Origin: Pyxidicoccus fallax
Lineage (GTDB): Bacteria; Myxococcota; Myxococcia; Myxococcales; Myxococcaceae
DNA length: 51,762 bases
NCBI RefSeq assembly: GCF_012933655.1
Contig: NZ_JABBJJ010000047.1
Span: forward strand, 1-51,762
Direction: 5' to 3'
Under the pieces are notes generated by a model, which worked only from the letters and a program-made list of their open reading frames with translations, was not told the DNA's origin and made no database searches. Shown here one piece after another: positions 31,620 to 39,565 of this stretch. Both the position numbers and the translations under genes were made by a program. Positions within the stretch are counted from its first letter, which is position 1; the number at the start of each line of letters is the position of its first letter.

Positions 31620-32054
31620 CTACACGGGCCAGGGCGTGGAGCGCGCGCCCGCCATCCAGTTGTCGTGGCGCCCGTCCCAGTACTGGTAGGTGAGCTTCGA
31701 CGGGTCGATGCCGTCCAGGGTGTTGATGTTGACGGAGGCGAAGGCGCCCCCGAGCTGCGGGACGTCACCCGCGCCGTAGCACTGGACGCCGCAGCGCTTG
31801 CAGAAGCTGCGGTAGTTGGGGCTGTCTCCCACCGCGTAGCGGCCGAGGTGCTCCTCGCCGGACACGAGGCGGAAGGCGCTCGGCTTGATGGTGAGACCCG
31901 CGCCCCCCATCTTGGTGCAGATGGTGCAGTTGCAGCGGTTCATCGGGCCGGTGAGGTCGAGCTCGGCCTCGAAGCGCACGGCGCCGCAGTGGCAGCTCCC
32001 CGCGTAGGTCTTCACGTTGCTGGGGCTCGGGGTCTGCTGGGTGTTCTCGCTCAT
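31620..32054 (-). CDS. GFA-family (glutathione-dependent formaldehyde-activating-like) zinc protein
   Basis: 144 residues. The family's zinc sites are visible: [10 protein letters not shown] (Cys21, Cys23), [11 protein letters not shown] (Cys41, Cys43, Cys46) and FCKRCG (around 84 and 87). The fold forms GSH-dependent adducts with formaldehyde in the founding enzyme; many relatives have other or unknown substrates. The operator-like sequence TGACA-N6-TGTCA at 32115-32130, about 60 bases upstream of the start, is nearly identical to one in front of the WYL regulator gene at 39566. That predicts control by that regulator, 7.4 kb away. No co-located formaldehyde dehydrogenase was seen. Confidence 0.85.
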   Translation of the reverse strand: MSENTQQTPSPSNVKTYAGSCHCGAVRFEAELDLTGPMNRCNCTICTKMGGAGLTIKPSAFRLVSGEEHLGRYAVGDSPNYRSFCKRCGVQCYGAGDVPQLGGAFASVNINTLDGIDPSKLTYQYWDGRHDNWMAGARSTPWPV

Positions 32055-32114
32055 GTCGGGTTCTCCGGAGTCGGTTTCGGTGGTTGAGACTCCGGGAGTT
32101 CTAGGCCTCGGTCG

Positions 32115-32135
32115 TGACAGCCTTATGTCAGGTTT
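32115..32135. promoter_or_regulatory. Operator-like inverted repeat at the GFA gene
   Basis: TGACA (32115-32119), six bases GCCTTA, then TGTCA at 32126-32130, followed by GGTTT. The site at 39536-39556 is TGACA, GTGGTA, TGTCA, GGTTT: the same arms, spacing and right flank. It lies about 60 bases upstream of the GFA start. No other copy was noticed elsewhere in the window. Confidence 0.6.
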
Positions 32136-32227
32136 GGTTGACCCCACCTGATACATGCGACTGTTCGACATAGAACATTGGGCGTGATACGAAGGGCGGA
32201 CCACCTGCTCCGAGGGGGGGTGGGTGA

Positions 32228-32683
32228 ATGAACCGACCTGCCGCAGCACTTCCGCGCCTCACCACCCCCGTCCTGGCCCAGGTTCTGGAACGCCGTGTGA
32301 TGGGCCTGGTGATTGGAGCCGCGGCCCTCGTCCACCTGGTGCTGATGCGCTTCGACCTGCCCGCGTGGCCGTGCGTCGTGCGGAGCGCGGTGGGGATTCC
32401 GTGTCCGGGCTGTGGGCTGTCTCGGGCCCTCACGGCGCTGCTGCACGGTCAGTGGCGGGACGCGCTGCACCTCCACGCCTTCGCGCCGGTCATCCTGGGA
32501 GGGCTGGTGCTCATCTCGGGGATGGCGCTGCTGCCGGAGGCGGCGCGCCGCCGGGGCATCGAGGCGGTGGCCCGCTTCGAGCGGCGCACGGGGCTGACGG
32601 CCCTGCTGCTGGTGACCCTGGTGGGCTACTGGCTCACGCGATTGCTCTTCTTCCGTACCGCCTTCATCGACTCAACCCGCTGA
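32228..32683 (+). CDS. DUF2752 membrane protein
   Basis: 151 residues. The signature GIPCPGCGLSRALTALLHGQ (P-C-P-x-C-G-x-x-R) is diagnostic of DUF2752, a family of small multi-helix inner-membrane proteins. Helices here are GLVIGAAALVHLVLM, APVILGGLVLISGMALLP and LTALLLVTLVGYWLTRLLFF. The two conserved cysteines could bind metal or haem, or be redox-active; the family has no proven function. ATG 32228 is close to the divergent GFA promoter region. It is followed after 30 bases by a second small membrane protein, a probable partner. Confidence 0.88.
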   Translation: MNRPAAALPRLTTPVLAQVLERRVMGLVIGAAALVHLVLMRFDLPAWPCVVRSAVGIPCPGCGLSRALTALLHGQWRDALHLHAFAPVILGGLVLISGMALLPEAARRRGIEAVARFERRTGLTALLLVTLVGYWLTRLLFFRTAFIDSTR

Positions 32684-32713
32684 ACCCAACGTCAACACCC
32701 AGGAGAAACCACA

Positions 32714-32971
32714 ATGGCAATGATCATCGGCCTGCTCAGCGTGCTCATCAGTCTGGCCAGCCTCATCTTCTTCATCATGGTGCTCATCAAGCTGTTCCAG
32801 GCGAAGGGCCCGCTGCACGGCATCCTGGGCATCTTCTGTGGCATCTACACGTTCATCTGGGGCTGGATGAACGTGGACGCGAACGACAACCGGCAGATCA
32901 TGCTGGCGTGGACCGGCTGTATCGTCGGCAGCATCGTGCTCAACATCCTGGGCGCCGTCGCTGGCGGGTAG
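32714..32971 (+). CDS. Small membrane protein, 85 residues
   Basis: ATG 32714 has AGGAGA about 10 bases upstream. Three hydrophobic segments: GLLSVLISLASLIFFIMVLI, then GILGIFCGIYTFIWGWM, then AWTGCIVGSIVLNILGAV. A short loop KLFQAKGPLHG and the phrase NVDANDNRQIMLAW connect them. It recalls small bacterial membrane proteins that follow DUF2752 genes; the two probably act together, for example as subunits of one complex. Function unknown. A perfect hairpin after the stop separates it from the convergent immunity gene. Confidence 0.75.
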   Translation: MAMIIGLLSVLISLASLIFFIMVLIKLFQAKGPLHGILGIFCGIYTFIWGWMNVDANDNRQIMLAWTGCIVGSIVLNILGAVAGG

Positions 32972-32990
32972 TTCCGACGCCGAATCCGGA

Positions 32991-33014
32991 GCCGCCTCGG
33001 TGTTCCGAGGCGGC
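32991..33014. terminator. Bidirectional hairpin terminator
   Basis: GCCGCCTCGG pairs perfectly with CCGAGGCGGC around the loop TGTT. It lies between the end of the DUF2752 operon and the end of the toxin-immunity operon, so it can serve both. No T tract follows on either strand. Confidence 0.6.
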
Positions 33015-33035
33015 CCGTGTCGCTGTGCCGCGGGC

Positions 33036-33512
33036 TCACGCACGGATGATGCGCGGCGACAGTTCATCGGCGTGGAGCGCGGAGAGCAGCGAGGGAAAGT
33101 CCCCCGCCAGGAAGTAGAGCCCGCGCTCTCCCTCCCGCGCATAGCCATCCCAGTAGAAGAGCATCCCCGCCTGTTCTCCGGTGACCGCCAGGCAGATGAG
33201 GTCAGCCCCCTCGGTCGTCGCGATGGGGAGGAGATGCGGCGAGAGGCGCTCCCTGAACACCTCGAGGTTCCAATCGAGGCGGCAGGACTCGATGGGGTCA
33301 TTCAGCCCGAAGAACAAGTGGATCCGACAAGGCGAGGCTCCCGCGGGCCCCTCGAACTTCAGCAGGTCGCGCTCGGGGCGGCCGCCGTTCGTCGCGAGCA
33401 GGAACTCCCGGTAGGTCCGTGGAAGAACCAGCGCGTACTTCCGCTCGAAGGACCTGAGGGTTTCGTCGGTCAGTGGGGGGCCTCCTTCTGAGGTCCGCAG
33501 CAGGGTGGCCAT
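33036..33512 (-). CDS. SMI1/KNR4-family protein, probable immunity protein
   Basis: 158 residues from ATG 33512 (GGGAGG upstream), whose first base is also the last base of the toxin stop (TGATG), so translation is coupled. GGPPLTDETLRSFERKYALVLPRTYREFLLATNGG is the SMI1/KNR4 (SUKH) opening: a W/G-type loop after a helix and an LP-x-x-Y-x-x-FL motif. The C-terminal part (DLICLAVTGEQAGMLFYWDG) is also typical. SUKH proteins act as immunity factors that bind and block polymorphic-toxin nucleases. Placed directly after a WHH-nuclease-ended lipoprotein, it should neutralise that toxin in the cytoplasm. Confidence 0.88.
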   Translation of the reverse strand: MATLLRTSEGGPPLTDETLRSFERKYALVLPRTYREFLLATNGGRPERDLLKFEGPAGASPCRIHLFFGLNDPIESCRLDWNLEVFRERLSPHLLPIATTEGADLICLAVTGEQAGMLFYWDGYAREGERGLYFLAGDFPSLLSALHADELSPRIIRA

Positions 33513-35098
33513 CACTCACCTCCCGAGAAGCCGCCAGTGTGACCCGTCCTGGCATGAATGTGCGTGGGAACCAGTTGCATGGTCGCTCGATCCTGATGGT
33601 GGTGCCACGTCATCCCCTTGGGAGTCTCTCGCAAGCCCGCGGCCCTGTTCGCGGCGGCGAAGTCGCCTGCCCTTGAACCCGTGTAGGCAATCTGGACCTC
33701 GACCCTGACGACTCCGGCAGCTCTGAAGTCCGGGTAGCCCTCGGCGTCGAACGGAATCCCGGTCACCGGATGCTTCTTCCCCGCGAGGTGGACGTTTCGG
33801 ATGGGCGTGCTCGCGAGGGAGCCACCCTCCCCAGGCTTCGAATGCACGGGGCTCGTCCTGGGCGGCTTCGCTTCCGCCATCCAGGCCTGGGCCCTGGCGG
33901 CATTGCCTCGGGCCTCGTACAGGGCCAGAGCGCCCGCTTCGCCTCCCTCGGACACGAGGATGGCTGCTTCTCGGCTGGCCTGGATGTACCGGGCCAGCTG
34001 ACGCATGCCTTCCCCGCCCAGCCGCTCTCCCAGCCGCTCCGCCACCTCCGTCAGCCTGTCGAGCCTCAACTCGGGTAGTCGCAGTTGCCGTGCCCAGGTG
34101 CGGCTGGCGCTCGTGCCTGCCGTGCTGCCCGAGGCGTAACGCACGGCCTTGCTGCCGGCGTACAACACCACCAGCGTGGCCGCTGCCGACAGCTCGCGGG
34201 TGGCCTGTTCGTATTCCCCCTGGGAGAGCGAGTACACGCCGCGACAGGTGCCAGCCACCAGGTTGTAGAAGCCCAGGGGAACACCAAAGGTCAGCGCGTC
34301 GAAGCCCCCCTGAGTCACGCTCCCGGGCGAGAAGGCCACTGCCATCTCTTCTCGCGCCAGCACATCGAGGGCTCGTTGATAGGGAGGTGGAAGTTGGCCT
34401 CTCTGCGCATCGAACTTCAGGGCAACGGCCCCTCTGCGTAGCTCACTCGTCGCGAGGGCTTCCTCCGCGGCACCCCTCAGGCCTCGGATGACGTCGCTCG
34501 CACGCTCACCCCGGTCGACGTAACGCGCGAGGTCCACGCCTCTCCGCTGGAGCACTTCGCGCGCTGCACCCATCCGCCCCAGCGTCTGATGCAGGCGTTT
34601 GTCCCCGGCCAGCAGCACCAGGACCTCATGCAGGTCGTCGGTGAACGCCGCGTGGATGATGAAGAGAGCAAACACCTCTGCCCGAGCAAGGCCGTACTCC
34701 TGGGTGGCCGAGACAAGGAAGGCGGCGCGCTTGCGGTTGAGGGCATTGCTTCCGGATCTCAGCGGGCCCAGTGCGCCGAGTCGGACGGCGGACCAGTCGT
34801 CCAATCCGTCCACCAGTCGGGCCATGTCCACCCGGGACTGCAGTTCGATGAACTCCGCGGGGGATGCACATTCCAGGAAAGGGGCGAGCACCTCGTGGCT
34901 GGATTCCACATCAGGCCAACCCGGAGGAACCGCTCGGCCCCCGCACATGGGTGGGCCACTCTCGGCGGGCAGTGCTCCCAGGAATACCGAGCCATGCCAC
35001 GAGGAAGGCCCTCCTCGTGTCACCGATTCGGAGCCAGCACAGGCGGTGAGGGCGAGTACCAGGACCGCGCCCAAGCTCCTGAAGAACATCGGAAGCAC
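33512..35098 (-). CDS. Lipoprotein toxin with C-terminal WHH nuclease domain (SitA-like)
   Basis: 528 residues from GTG 35098 (GGAGG seven bases upstream). LPMFFRSLGAVLVLALTAC is a lipoprotein signal with acylated Cys20. A helical N-terminal region of about 400 residues (VLVLLAGDKRLHQTLGRMGAA; FYNLVAGTCRGVYSLSQG; hydrophobic LSAAATLVVLYAGSKAV near 305) precedes an export-type linker (KPGEGGSLASTPIRN) and the C-terminal toxin: HPVTGIPFDAEGYPDF, WHHHQDRATMQLVP (from about 498) and HARTGHTGG, matching the WHH branch of HNH/Endo VII nucleases. It is followed by an SMI1/KNR4 immunity gene. A lipoprotein toxin with tail-end nuclease and cognate immunity matches myxobacterial SitA toxins passed by outer-membrane exchange; that route is inferred, not seen. 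Confidence 0.85.
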   Translation of the reverse strand: MLPMFFRSLGAVLVLALTACAGSESVTRGGPSSWHGSVFLGALPAESGPPMCGGRAVPPGWPDVESSHEVLAPFLECASPAEFIELQSRVDMARLVDGLDDWSAVRLGALGPLRSGSNALNRKRAAFLVSATQEYGLARAEVFALFIIHAAFTDDLHEVLVLLAGDKRLHQTLGRMGAAREVLQRRGVDLARYVDRGERASDVIRGLRGAAEEALATSELRRGAVALKFDAQRGQLPPPYQRALDVLAREEMAVAFSPGSVTQGGFDALTFGVPLGFYNLVAGTCRGVYSLSQGEYEQATRELSAAATLVVLYAGSKAVRYASGSTAGTSASRTWARQLRLPELRLDRLTEVAERLGERLGGEGMRQLARYIQASREAAILVSEGGEAGALALYEARGNAARAQAWMAEAKPPRTSPVHSKPGEGGSLASTPIRNVHLAGKKHPVTGIPFDAEGYPDFRAAGVVRVEVQIAYTGSRAGDFAAANRAAGLRETPKGMTWHHHQDRATMQLVPTHIHARTGHTGGFSGGE

Positions 35099-35148
35099 GA
35101 CGTCTCCTCCTGCCCGAGAGTCAGCCGCGCTACGTGGCGGGCCGTGAT

Positions 35149-35544
35149 TCACCGCTGCTTCTGGAGGACGACCTGCCGCGCCCGTGACACCTGTTCGAGC
35201 GCCGTCCCCGACGTGCCCACGGCCTGTGTGCAGCCCTCGCGAAGCTTCGAGTCCCACGTGGTCTCGAACAGGTTCCAGGTGAAGAGGTCCCCCTTCAGCA
35301 CGGGATGCAGCACCCGCTGCAGGACGATGTACTGACGTACCTCCGCGCCGACCACGGACGTCGTCACCCACTCCCGGTCCACCTGGACCTCGGCGATGTC
35401 CGCCTCGGTCACCATCTCTCCCACGGCGAGGTCCCTTACGGCCACCATCACGGTGACCTTCGCCTGACGCGCGGGCTCTCCCGCTCCAGCCCCCGGCATG
35501 GTGGGCAGCAACAACGCCAGCATCAGCAGTACGTGTCGACGCAT
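35149..35544 (-). CDS. SAF-domain secreted protein (third of three)
   Basis: 131 residues with a signal peptide (HVLLMLALLLPTMPGAGA). The SAF domain starts at VAVRDLAVGEMVTEADIAEV (about 35), followed by REWVTTSVVGAEVRQYIVLQ and GDLFTWNLFET. SAF domains occur in FlgA and CpaB, which assemble flagellar P-rings or Flp pili. It lacks the other regions of those proteins. It follows, within one base, the two-SAF gene upstream, and its stop is 50 bases before the lipoprotein toxin start. It may be a processed accessory of the same assembly. The exact role is unknown. Confidence 0.7.
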   Translation of the reverse strand: MRRHVLLMLALLLPTMPGAGAGEPARQAKVTVMVAVRDLAVGEMVTEADIAEVQVDREWVTTSVVGAEVRQYIVLQRVLHPVLKGDLFTWNLFETTWDSKLREGCTQAVGTSGTALEQVSRARQVVLQKQR

Positions 35545-35545
35545 G

Positions 35546-36358
35546 TCAGCGGCCCTCCCGGGAGCCCGCGAAGAAGGCCTCGGCCCGCTGCCTCGGCACG
35601 TCCGCGCACCGTCGGGTCGCGGCCTGGCTGACCTGCACCAGGCAGGCGCCCAGGGAGCGGGGCTGGCTCGGGTCATCGAGGAACTGCCAGCGGAGCGCAT
35701 CTCCCGCTTGCATCTGAACCACGGCCAGGGCCCCCACCACCTGCTCCAGCGCTCCCGCCGGCACCAGGCTTCGCGTCACCAGCGCCCGGGGCATCCGCCG
35801 CACCTCCAGCACGTCCTTCGTCAGCCGGCTCCCCTCCCCCACGTCTCGCGCCAGCACCACCACGGCGGCCTTTCCATCCGCGTCGAACTGGAAGGAAGGC
35901 ACCGGTGACGGCGCGGATGCGCCCGCGTCCTCCGGTGGCGTGAAGCCGCGCAGGGCCTCCTCCCTGGCGAGCGCGTAGGCCTCGCTGTAGGCGGCGCGCA
36001 CGCTGGCGACGCAGGCCTGGATGCGTTCAGGCGCGGCCCGGTCGGCGAAGGCCACCCAGCCCAGGAGGTCCCCCTTCCGTAGCAACTGGCTCACGGGCCG
36101 GCCCAGCACGGCCTTGCGCTCGGAGGGCGGGACGAACGATTCCAGGACGAACTGCTCCGGATAGGAAACCTCCGCGAGGTCTTCCTCCCGAAGCACCTCG
36201 CCCACGGCCACGTCCCGCTGGAGGACCAGCGCGGGCTTCGGCTCCCAGCCATATCGCGCGTCCCGCACCTTCTTCGGGAGAAAGAGCGCCATCGCGCCAC
36301 CCACCACCAGGGCGCTCAGCAGCAGCCCCAGCAGGGTTCCAGGAATGAAGGGCCTCAT
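35546..36358 (-). CDS. Double-SAF-domain membrane protein (second of three)
   Basis: 270 residues. The N-terminal helix LLGLLLSALVVGGAMALFL anchors the protein. SAF domain 1 (about 45-105: LVLQRDVAVGEVLREEDLAE, FVPPSERKAVLGRPVSQLLR, KGDLLGWVAF) and SAF domain 2 (about 165-230: VVVLARDVGEGSRLTKDVLE, LVPAGALEQVVGALAVVQMQ, AGDALRWQFL) are tandem CpaB-like units with a linker. The end has a paired cysteine. The start overlaps the previous gene by 4 bases. Its predicted location is inner membrane with periplasmic domains. A polysaccharide-binding or pilus-assembly role is inferred from CpaB/FlgA relatives. Confidence 0.75.
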   Translation of the reverse strand: MRPFIPGTLLGLLLSALVVGGAMALFLPKKVRDARYGWEPKPALVLQRDVAVGEVLREEDLAEVSYPEQFVLESFVPPSERKAVLGRPVSQLLRKGDLLGWVAFADRAAPERIQACVASVRAAYSEAYALAREEALRGFTPPEDAGASAPSPVPSFQFDADGKAAVVVLARDVGEGSRLTKDVLEVRRMPRALVTRSLVPAGALEQVVGALAVVQMQAGDALRWQFLDDPSQPRSLGACLVQVSQAATRRCADVPRQRAEAFFAGSREGR

Positions 36359-36870
36359 CGCGAGCCCCCGCTCAGCAGCCGCTCACGAATCTCCTCCACG
36401 GTGCGTTCCGGCTTCGGGGCGTTCGGCAGCAGGTCGAACGCGCGCTGGCACTCCTCGGTGATGGCGCGCATCTCGAGCCTGGCCCCCTGCTCGCCCTCGG
36501 CCAGGAAGCTCCAGCGCAACGGCTCGCCGGCCTTCACGGGGACGACGAGCTGCTGGTTCATGGCCCGGCCCGCGTCATCCGGGCGAATCAGGGACGGAGT
36601 GAGCAGTGCGGCCGGAATGGAGCGCCGCGCGATGTCCTCGAACGTCACCACCTCACGGGCGAGCAGCTCGCGGTCGGCGACCGCGACGGGAACGAGCTCC
36701 CAGTCCCGGCGCGCCTCCCGCTCCGCGTTCTTCACGATGAAGTAGGACACCACGCCGCCCACCAGACCGAAGAAGGGCAGGCCCATCACCACTCCGAAGA
36801 AGATACCCCCGAAGAACGGGAGCCTCCCCGCGGATTTCGGCGGAGCCCCGCCTTTCGAATCGACGTGCAT
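36355..36870 (-). CDS. SAF-domain membrane protein (first of three)
   Basis: 171 residues. A hydrophobic segment (IFFGVVMGLPFFGLVGGVVSYFI) anchors the protein, and one SAF unit follows (about 60-125: LVPVAVADRELLAREVVTFE, RRSIPAALLTPSLIRPDDAG, VKAGEPLRWSFL). It is the head gene of the SAF-SAF-SAF-toxin-immunity operon; the ATG at 36870 has no strong Shine-Dalgarno sequence. The conserved phrases PVKAGEPLRW, KGDLLGWVAF and AGDALRWQFL of the three neighbours show that they derive from one ancestor. No pilus or flagellum genes are near, so the trio is free-standing. Confidence 0.7.
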   Translation of the reverse strand: MHVDSKGGAPPKSAGRLPFFGGIFFGVVMGLPFFGLVGGVVSYFIVKNAEREARRDWELVPVAVADRELLAREVVTFEDIARRSIPAALLTPSLIRPDDAGRAMNQQLVVPVKAGEPLRWSFLAEGEQGARLEMRAITEECQRAFDLLPNAPKPERTVEEIRERLLSGGSR

Positions 36871-36922
36871 GGCTTCACGGTAGTCCACCGCGAATGCCAG
36901 ACACCATCCACGCCCAGGCCGG

Positions 36923-39358
36923 CTACGAAGAGGACGTCCGCGAGACATCCTCCCCGGGAGCCGGCTCCACCGTCCTCGGGTCGAGCACCACCGTGAGCAC
37001 CGGCCGTGCATTCGTCAGGAGCGGCGCGAAGAGGGACGGCTGTCCCGGGTCGTCGAACACCGTCGCGAAGTCCTCCGGCTTCAGCGCGCGCACCAGCCGG
37101 GCCGCGAAGGTGTCCTTCAGCAGCCGCACGTAGTACTCGACGTCGTAGTCGCGCGCGTCACTGCCAGGCACGCCCTCGGCGTCGTCCTCCGGGTCGGGCA
37201 GCAGGCCCGCGCGCCCGCCCACCGCTCGGTAGACTCGCACGCGCTCACCCAGCGCCCAGTCCTTCCGCCCGCCGGCCAGCATCGCCTCGTATGGCAGCTC
37301 GCGCCGCCGCTCGCGGATGGCTAGGTACTGCGACGGCGTCTTGGTCAACCGGACCCGCGACGACACGTCGAAGGTGGGCACCTGCCGCCTGCGCAGCGCC
37401 ATCACCGTCGACACATACGCGTCGCGCACGCCCGGGATGTCCCCCGCCAGCAGGCACGTCAGCGCCCGGCGCAGGAAGTCCTCGCCGAAGGGCTCCGCCC
37501 GGCTGGAGCGGAACGCCACCCCGCGCAGGATGAGCGGCCCCTGGTAGGGCAGCAGCGCGTAGTTCTTCGGCTCGTGCGACAGCATCGCCGCATAGCGCCC
37601 GTCGAACTCCAGCTTCACGCGTGGGGGCAGCAGCGCGGCGACCTCGGAGACGACGCGCCGCTCGTCCAGCTCGCGCCAGTCCTCCGGCACCGCGAAGTAC
37701 ACGCCGTCCGTGTCCGCCTCCAGCAGGGTGACGCCCCGCCGCGCCAGCTCGCGGCACAGGAGCGCCAGCACCTCGCGCCCCCGCCGCGTCACCTCGTTGG
37801 CCGCGTGCACGTCCGAGAAGCGCGTGAGCCCCACCGCCCCCAGGTAGCCATAGGCGGAGTTGACGACAATCTTCATCGCCGCGGAGAGCGCCTCGTGCGT
37901 GTGCCGCTCGGGCGAGCCCGCGGGCGCGGCCTTCGCCTTCGCCTTCGCCGCCAGCCGCTGGTCCACCAGCCGGTCCACCAGCGCCAGCAGCACGCCCAGC
38001 CTGTCCCGCTTCGGACCGATGCGGTACTGCCGCATCAGCGAGGGATACAGGCTCGCCACGTCCGCCTTCACCACGTGCCGCGCCACCCCGGTGGCGAACA
38101 GGTGCAGCGCCGCGCCGCTGTGCGACGTGCCGTCCCCTTCCTCGTGCGCCGGCAGCGCCGCCCCCGCCCGGAGGTACGCGCGCACCAGCAGCGGGTCCAG
38201 CACCCCCGTGGCCGGCCCCGCGTCCGCGAGCCGCTCGTACCGGCGAGGCGCCATGCGCGCGAGCGCGAAGGCGGCCCCTCCCAGCAGGTGCGCGAGGCCC
38301 GCGGCCTCCTTCACGTCGTCGCTCGCGTAGCGCCGCACGCGCTCGGGGTCCTTCTGGAAGACCTCGTACACCTTCGCGCCCGGGATGTACTCGCGCTCCG
38401 GCCCCGCGATGCCCAGGTGCCGCGCCACCACCTTGAGCCCGTGGCCGGGTAGGTCCCTCGCCGAGAAGTCGTGCCGCAGCACTGCGTCCATCGTGTCGAT
38501 GAGCTCGCGCCCCGGCACCGTGTAGCGCGCGCGGCGCATCGCCTCGGAGCGCCCCGGCGTCCGTCCCACCGCGGCGCCTCGCGAGGCTGGGCGCTGCCGC
38601 AGGCCCGGCGCGCCGGCACGGCCCATCCCGAGCGGCACGTCGAGCAGCTTCGCCCTGCGCGCGAGGAATGGCAGGTCGAAGCCATGCAGGTTGTGGTTCT
38701 CGATGACGTCCGGGTCGTGGAAGCGGATGCGCTCCACCAGCCGCCGGAGGAGGTCCGCCTCGTCCGCGTCGCCACCACCGCGCGCGTCCAGCACCTCCGT
38801 CCCACCGTCCGGGTCCCGGAGCGCCACCAGGAAGATGCGATCCCTCTCCGGGTCCAGCCCCGTGGTCTCCAGGTCGAACTGCAGGCGGCGCAGTTCGTCG
38901 AAGCGCAGGTCCCTGAAGTATGTGCGCCCGGAGGCGATGAGGTACTGCTCCTCGGGTGGCATCGACAGCGCCGTGTTCGGGTCCAGGTCCCTCACGTGCC
39001 CGAGGGCCCGCCCCAGGCGCCGCGAGGCCCCGTGCAGCACGGCCGCCGCCAGCGCGCGCCCGTCATCCGCACGGACGAGGTAGCGAAGCGCTCCGGGACC
39101 TTCCAATTCCTCCCAGGTGACACGCCGTGGGGCGGGGCCTTCCCGCTCGGGACGGAGTTGGGGCCCCAGGTGCGTCAGGTCGTCCAGCGAGGACAGGAGC
39201 AGCCACGGCCGGAAGCGCACGTCCTCCCGGACCAGCCCGCCGCCCTCGCGCGTCCGCCGCCAGACGAAGGCGCGGCCGTCGGGCTCCGCCCACACCGAGA
39301 CGATGCCCGGTGCCGGGTCCCATCCCCACAGCCACTCATCCTCCATCGGGTTGGCCAT
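36923..39358 (-). CDS. Family B DNA polymerase (Pol II type)
   Basis: 811 residues. Exonuclease motifs: FDLETTGL (Exo I, the D-x-E pair), ENHNLHGFDLPFL (Exo II) and YASDDV (Exo III). Polymerase motifs: DVASLYPSLM (A), KIVVNSAYGYLG (B) and EADTDGVYF (C; the two catalytic aspartates are spaced D-T-D). All catalytic residues of both proofreading and polymerisation are present, so it should be active. Family B polymerases in bacteria mostly serve lesion bypass or repair; in myxobacteria they are chromosomal accessory enzymes. ATG 39358 and ATG 39346 are both possible; the open frame extends upstream with no protein-like content. It stands alone, divergent from the WYL regulator. Confidence 0.9.
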   Translation of the reverse strand: MANPMEDEWLWGWDPAPGIVSVWAEPDGRAFVWRRTREGGGLVREDVRFRPWLLLSSLDDLTHLGPQLRPEREGPAPRRVTWEELEGPGALRYLVRADDGRALAAAVLHGASRRLGRALGHVRDLDPNTALSMPPEEQYLIASGRTYFRDLRFDELRRLQFDLETTGLDPERDRIFLVALRDPDGGTEVLDARGGGDADEADLLRRLVERIRFHDPDVIENHNLHGFDLPFLARRAKLLDVPLGMGRAGAPGLRQRPASRGAAVGRTPGRSEAMRRARYTVPGRELIDTMDAVLRHDFSARDLPGHGLKVVARHLGIAGPEREYIPGAKVYEVFQKDPERVRRYASDDVKEAAGLAHLLGGAAFALARMAPRRYERLADAGPATGVLDPLLVRAYLRAGAALPAHEEGDGTSHSGAALHLFATGVARHVVKADVASLYPSLMRQYRIGPKRDRLGVLLALVDRLVDQRLAAKAKAKAAPAGSPERHTHEALSAAMKIVVNSAYGYLGAVGLTRFSDVHAANEVTRRGREVLALLCRELARRGVTLLEADTDGVYFAVPEDWRELDERRVVSEVAALLPPRVKLEFDGRYAAMLSHEPKNYALLPYQGPLILRGVAFRSSRAEPFGEDFLRRALTCLLAGDIPGVRDAYVSTVMALRRRQVPTFDVSSRVRLTKTPSQYLAIRERRRELPYEAMLAGGRKDWALGERVRVYRAVGGRAGLLPDPEDDAEGVPGSDARDYDVEYYVRLLKDTFAARLVRALKPEDFATVFDDPGQPSLFAPLLTNARPVLTVVLDPRTVEPAPGEDVSRTSSS

Positions 39359-39411
39359 GGTGGTGGCTACGGGGTTGGCGCCCCTCCGCAAGGGACAGTC
39401 GAGAACGCTCA

Positions 39412-39444
39412 CGATGCAAGCCGCTCCATGGACGCGATGCAAGC
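39412..39444. promoter_or_regulatory. Direct repeat upstream of the family B polymerase
   Basis: CGATGCAAGC occurs at 39412-39421 and 39435-39444, centres 23 bases apart (about two helical turns), 54-86 bases upstream of the polymerase start. The first copy abuts CTCA. It may be a tandem regulator site; no family was recognised. Confidence 0.4.
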
Positions 39445-39533
39445 GCGCCACCGTGTCCTACTCCACGGGTCTGACGGACGGACCCTCCCCGGGCGCGCGC
39501 GGACGGGGGCAGATGCACATATTGAGGCCCCCT

Positions 39534-39556
39534 CCTGACAGTGGTATGTCAGGTTT
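39534..39556. promoter_or_regulatory. Operator-like inverted repeat at the WYL regulator
   Basis: CCTGACA (39534-39540), six bases, TGTCAGG (39547-39553) form a perfect 7-bp inverted repeat ending 12 bases before the regulator's start codon. The same core TGACA-N6-TGTCA-GGTTT recurs at the GFA gene (32115-32135). The position implies autorepression. Confidence 0.7.
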
Positions 39557-39565
39557 CAGCCCACC

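Noticed and set aside
36923..39358. Possible phage origin for the family B polymerase
   Set aside because: No phage structural, terminase or replication genes are near, and the base composition matches the neighbours; chromosomal family B polymerases occur in bacteria.
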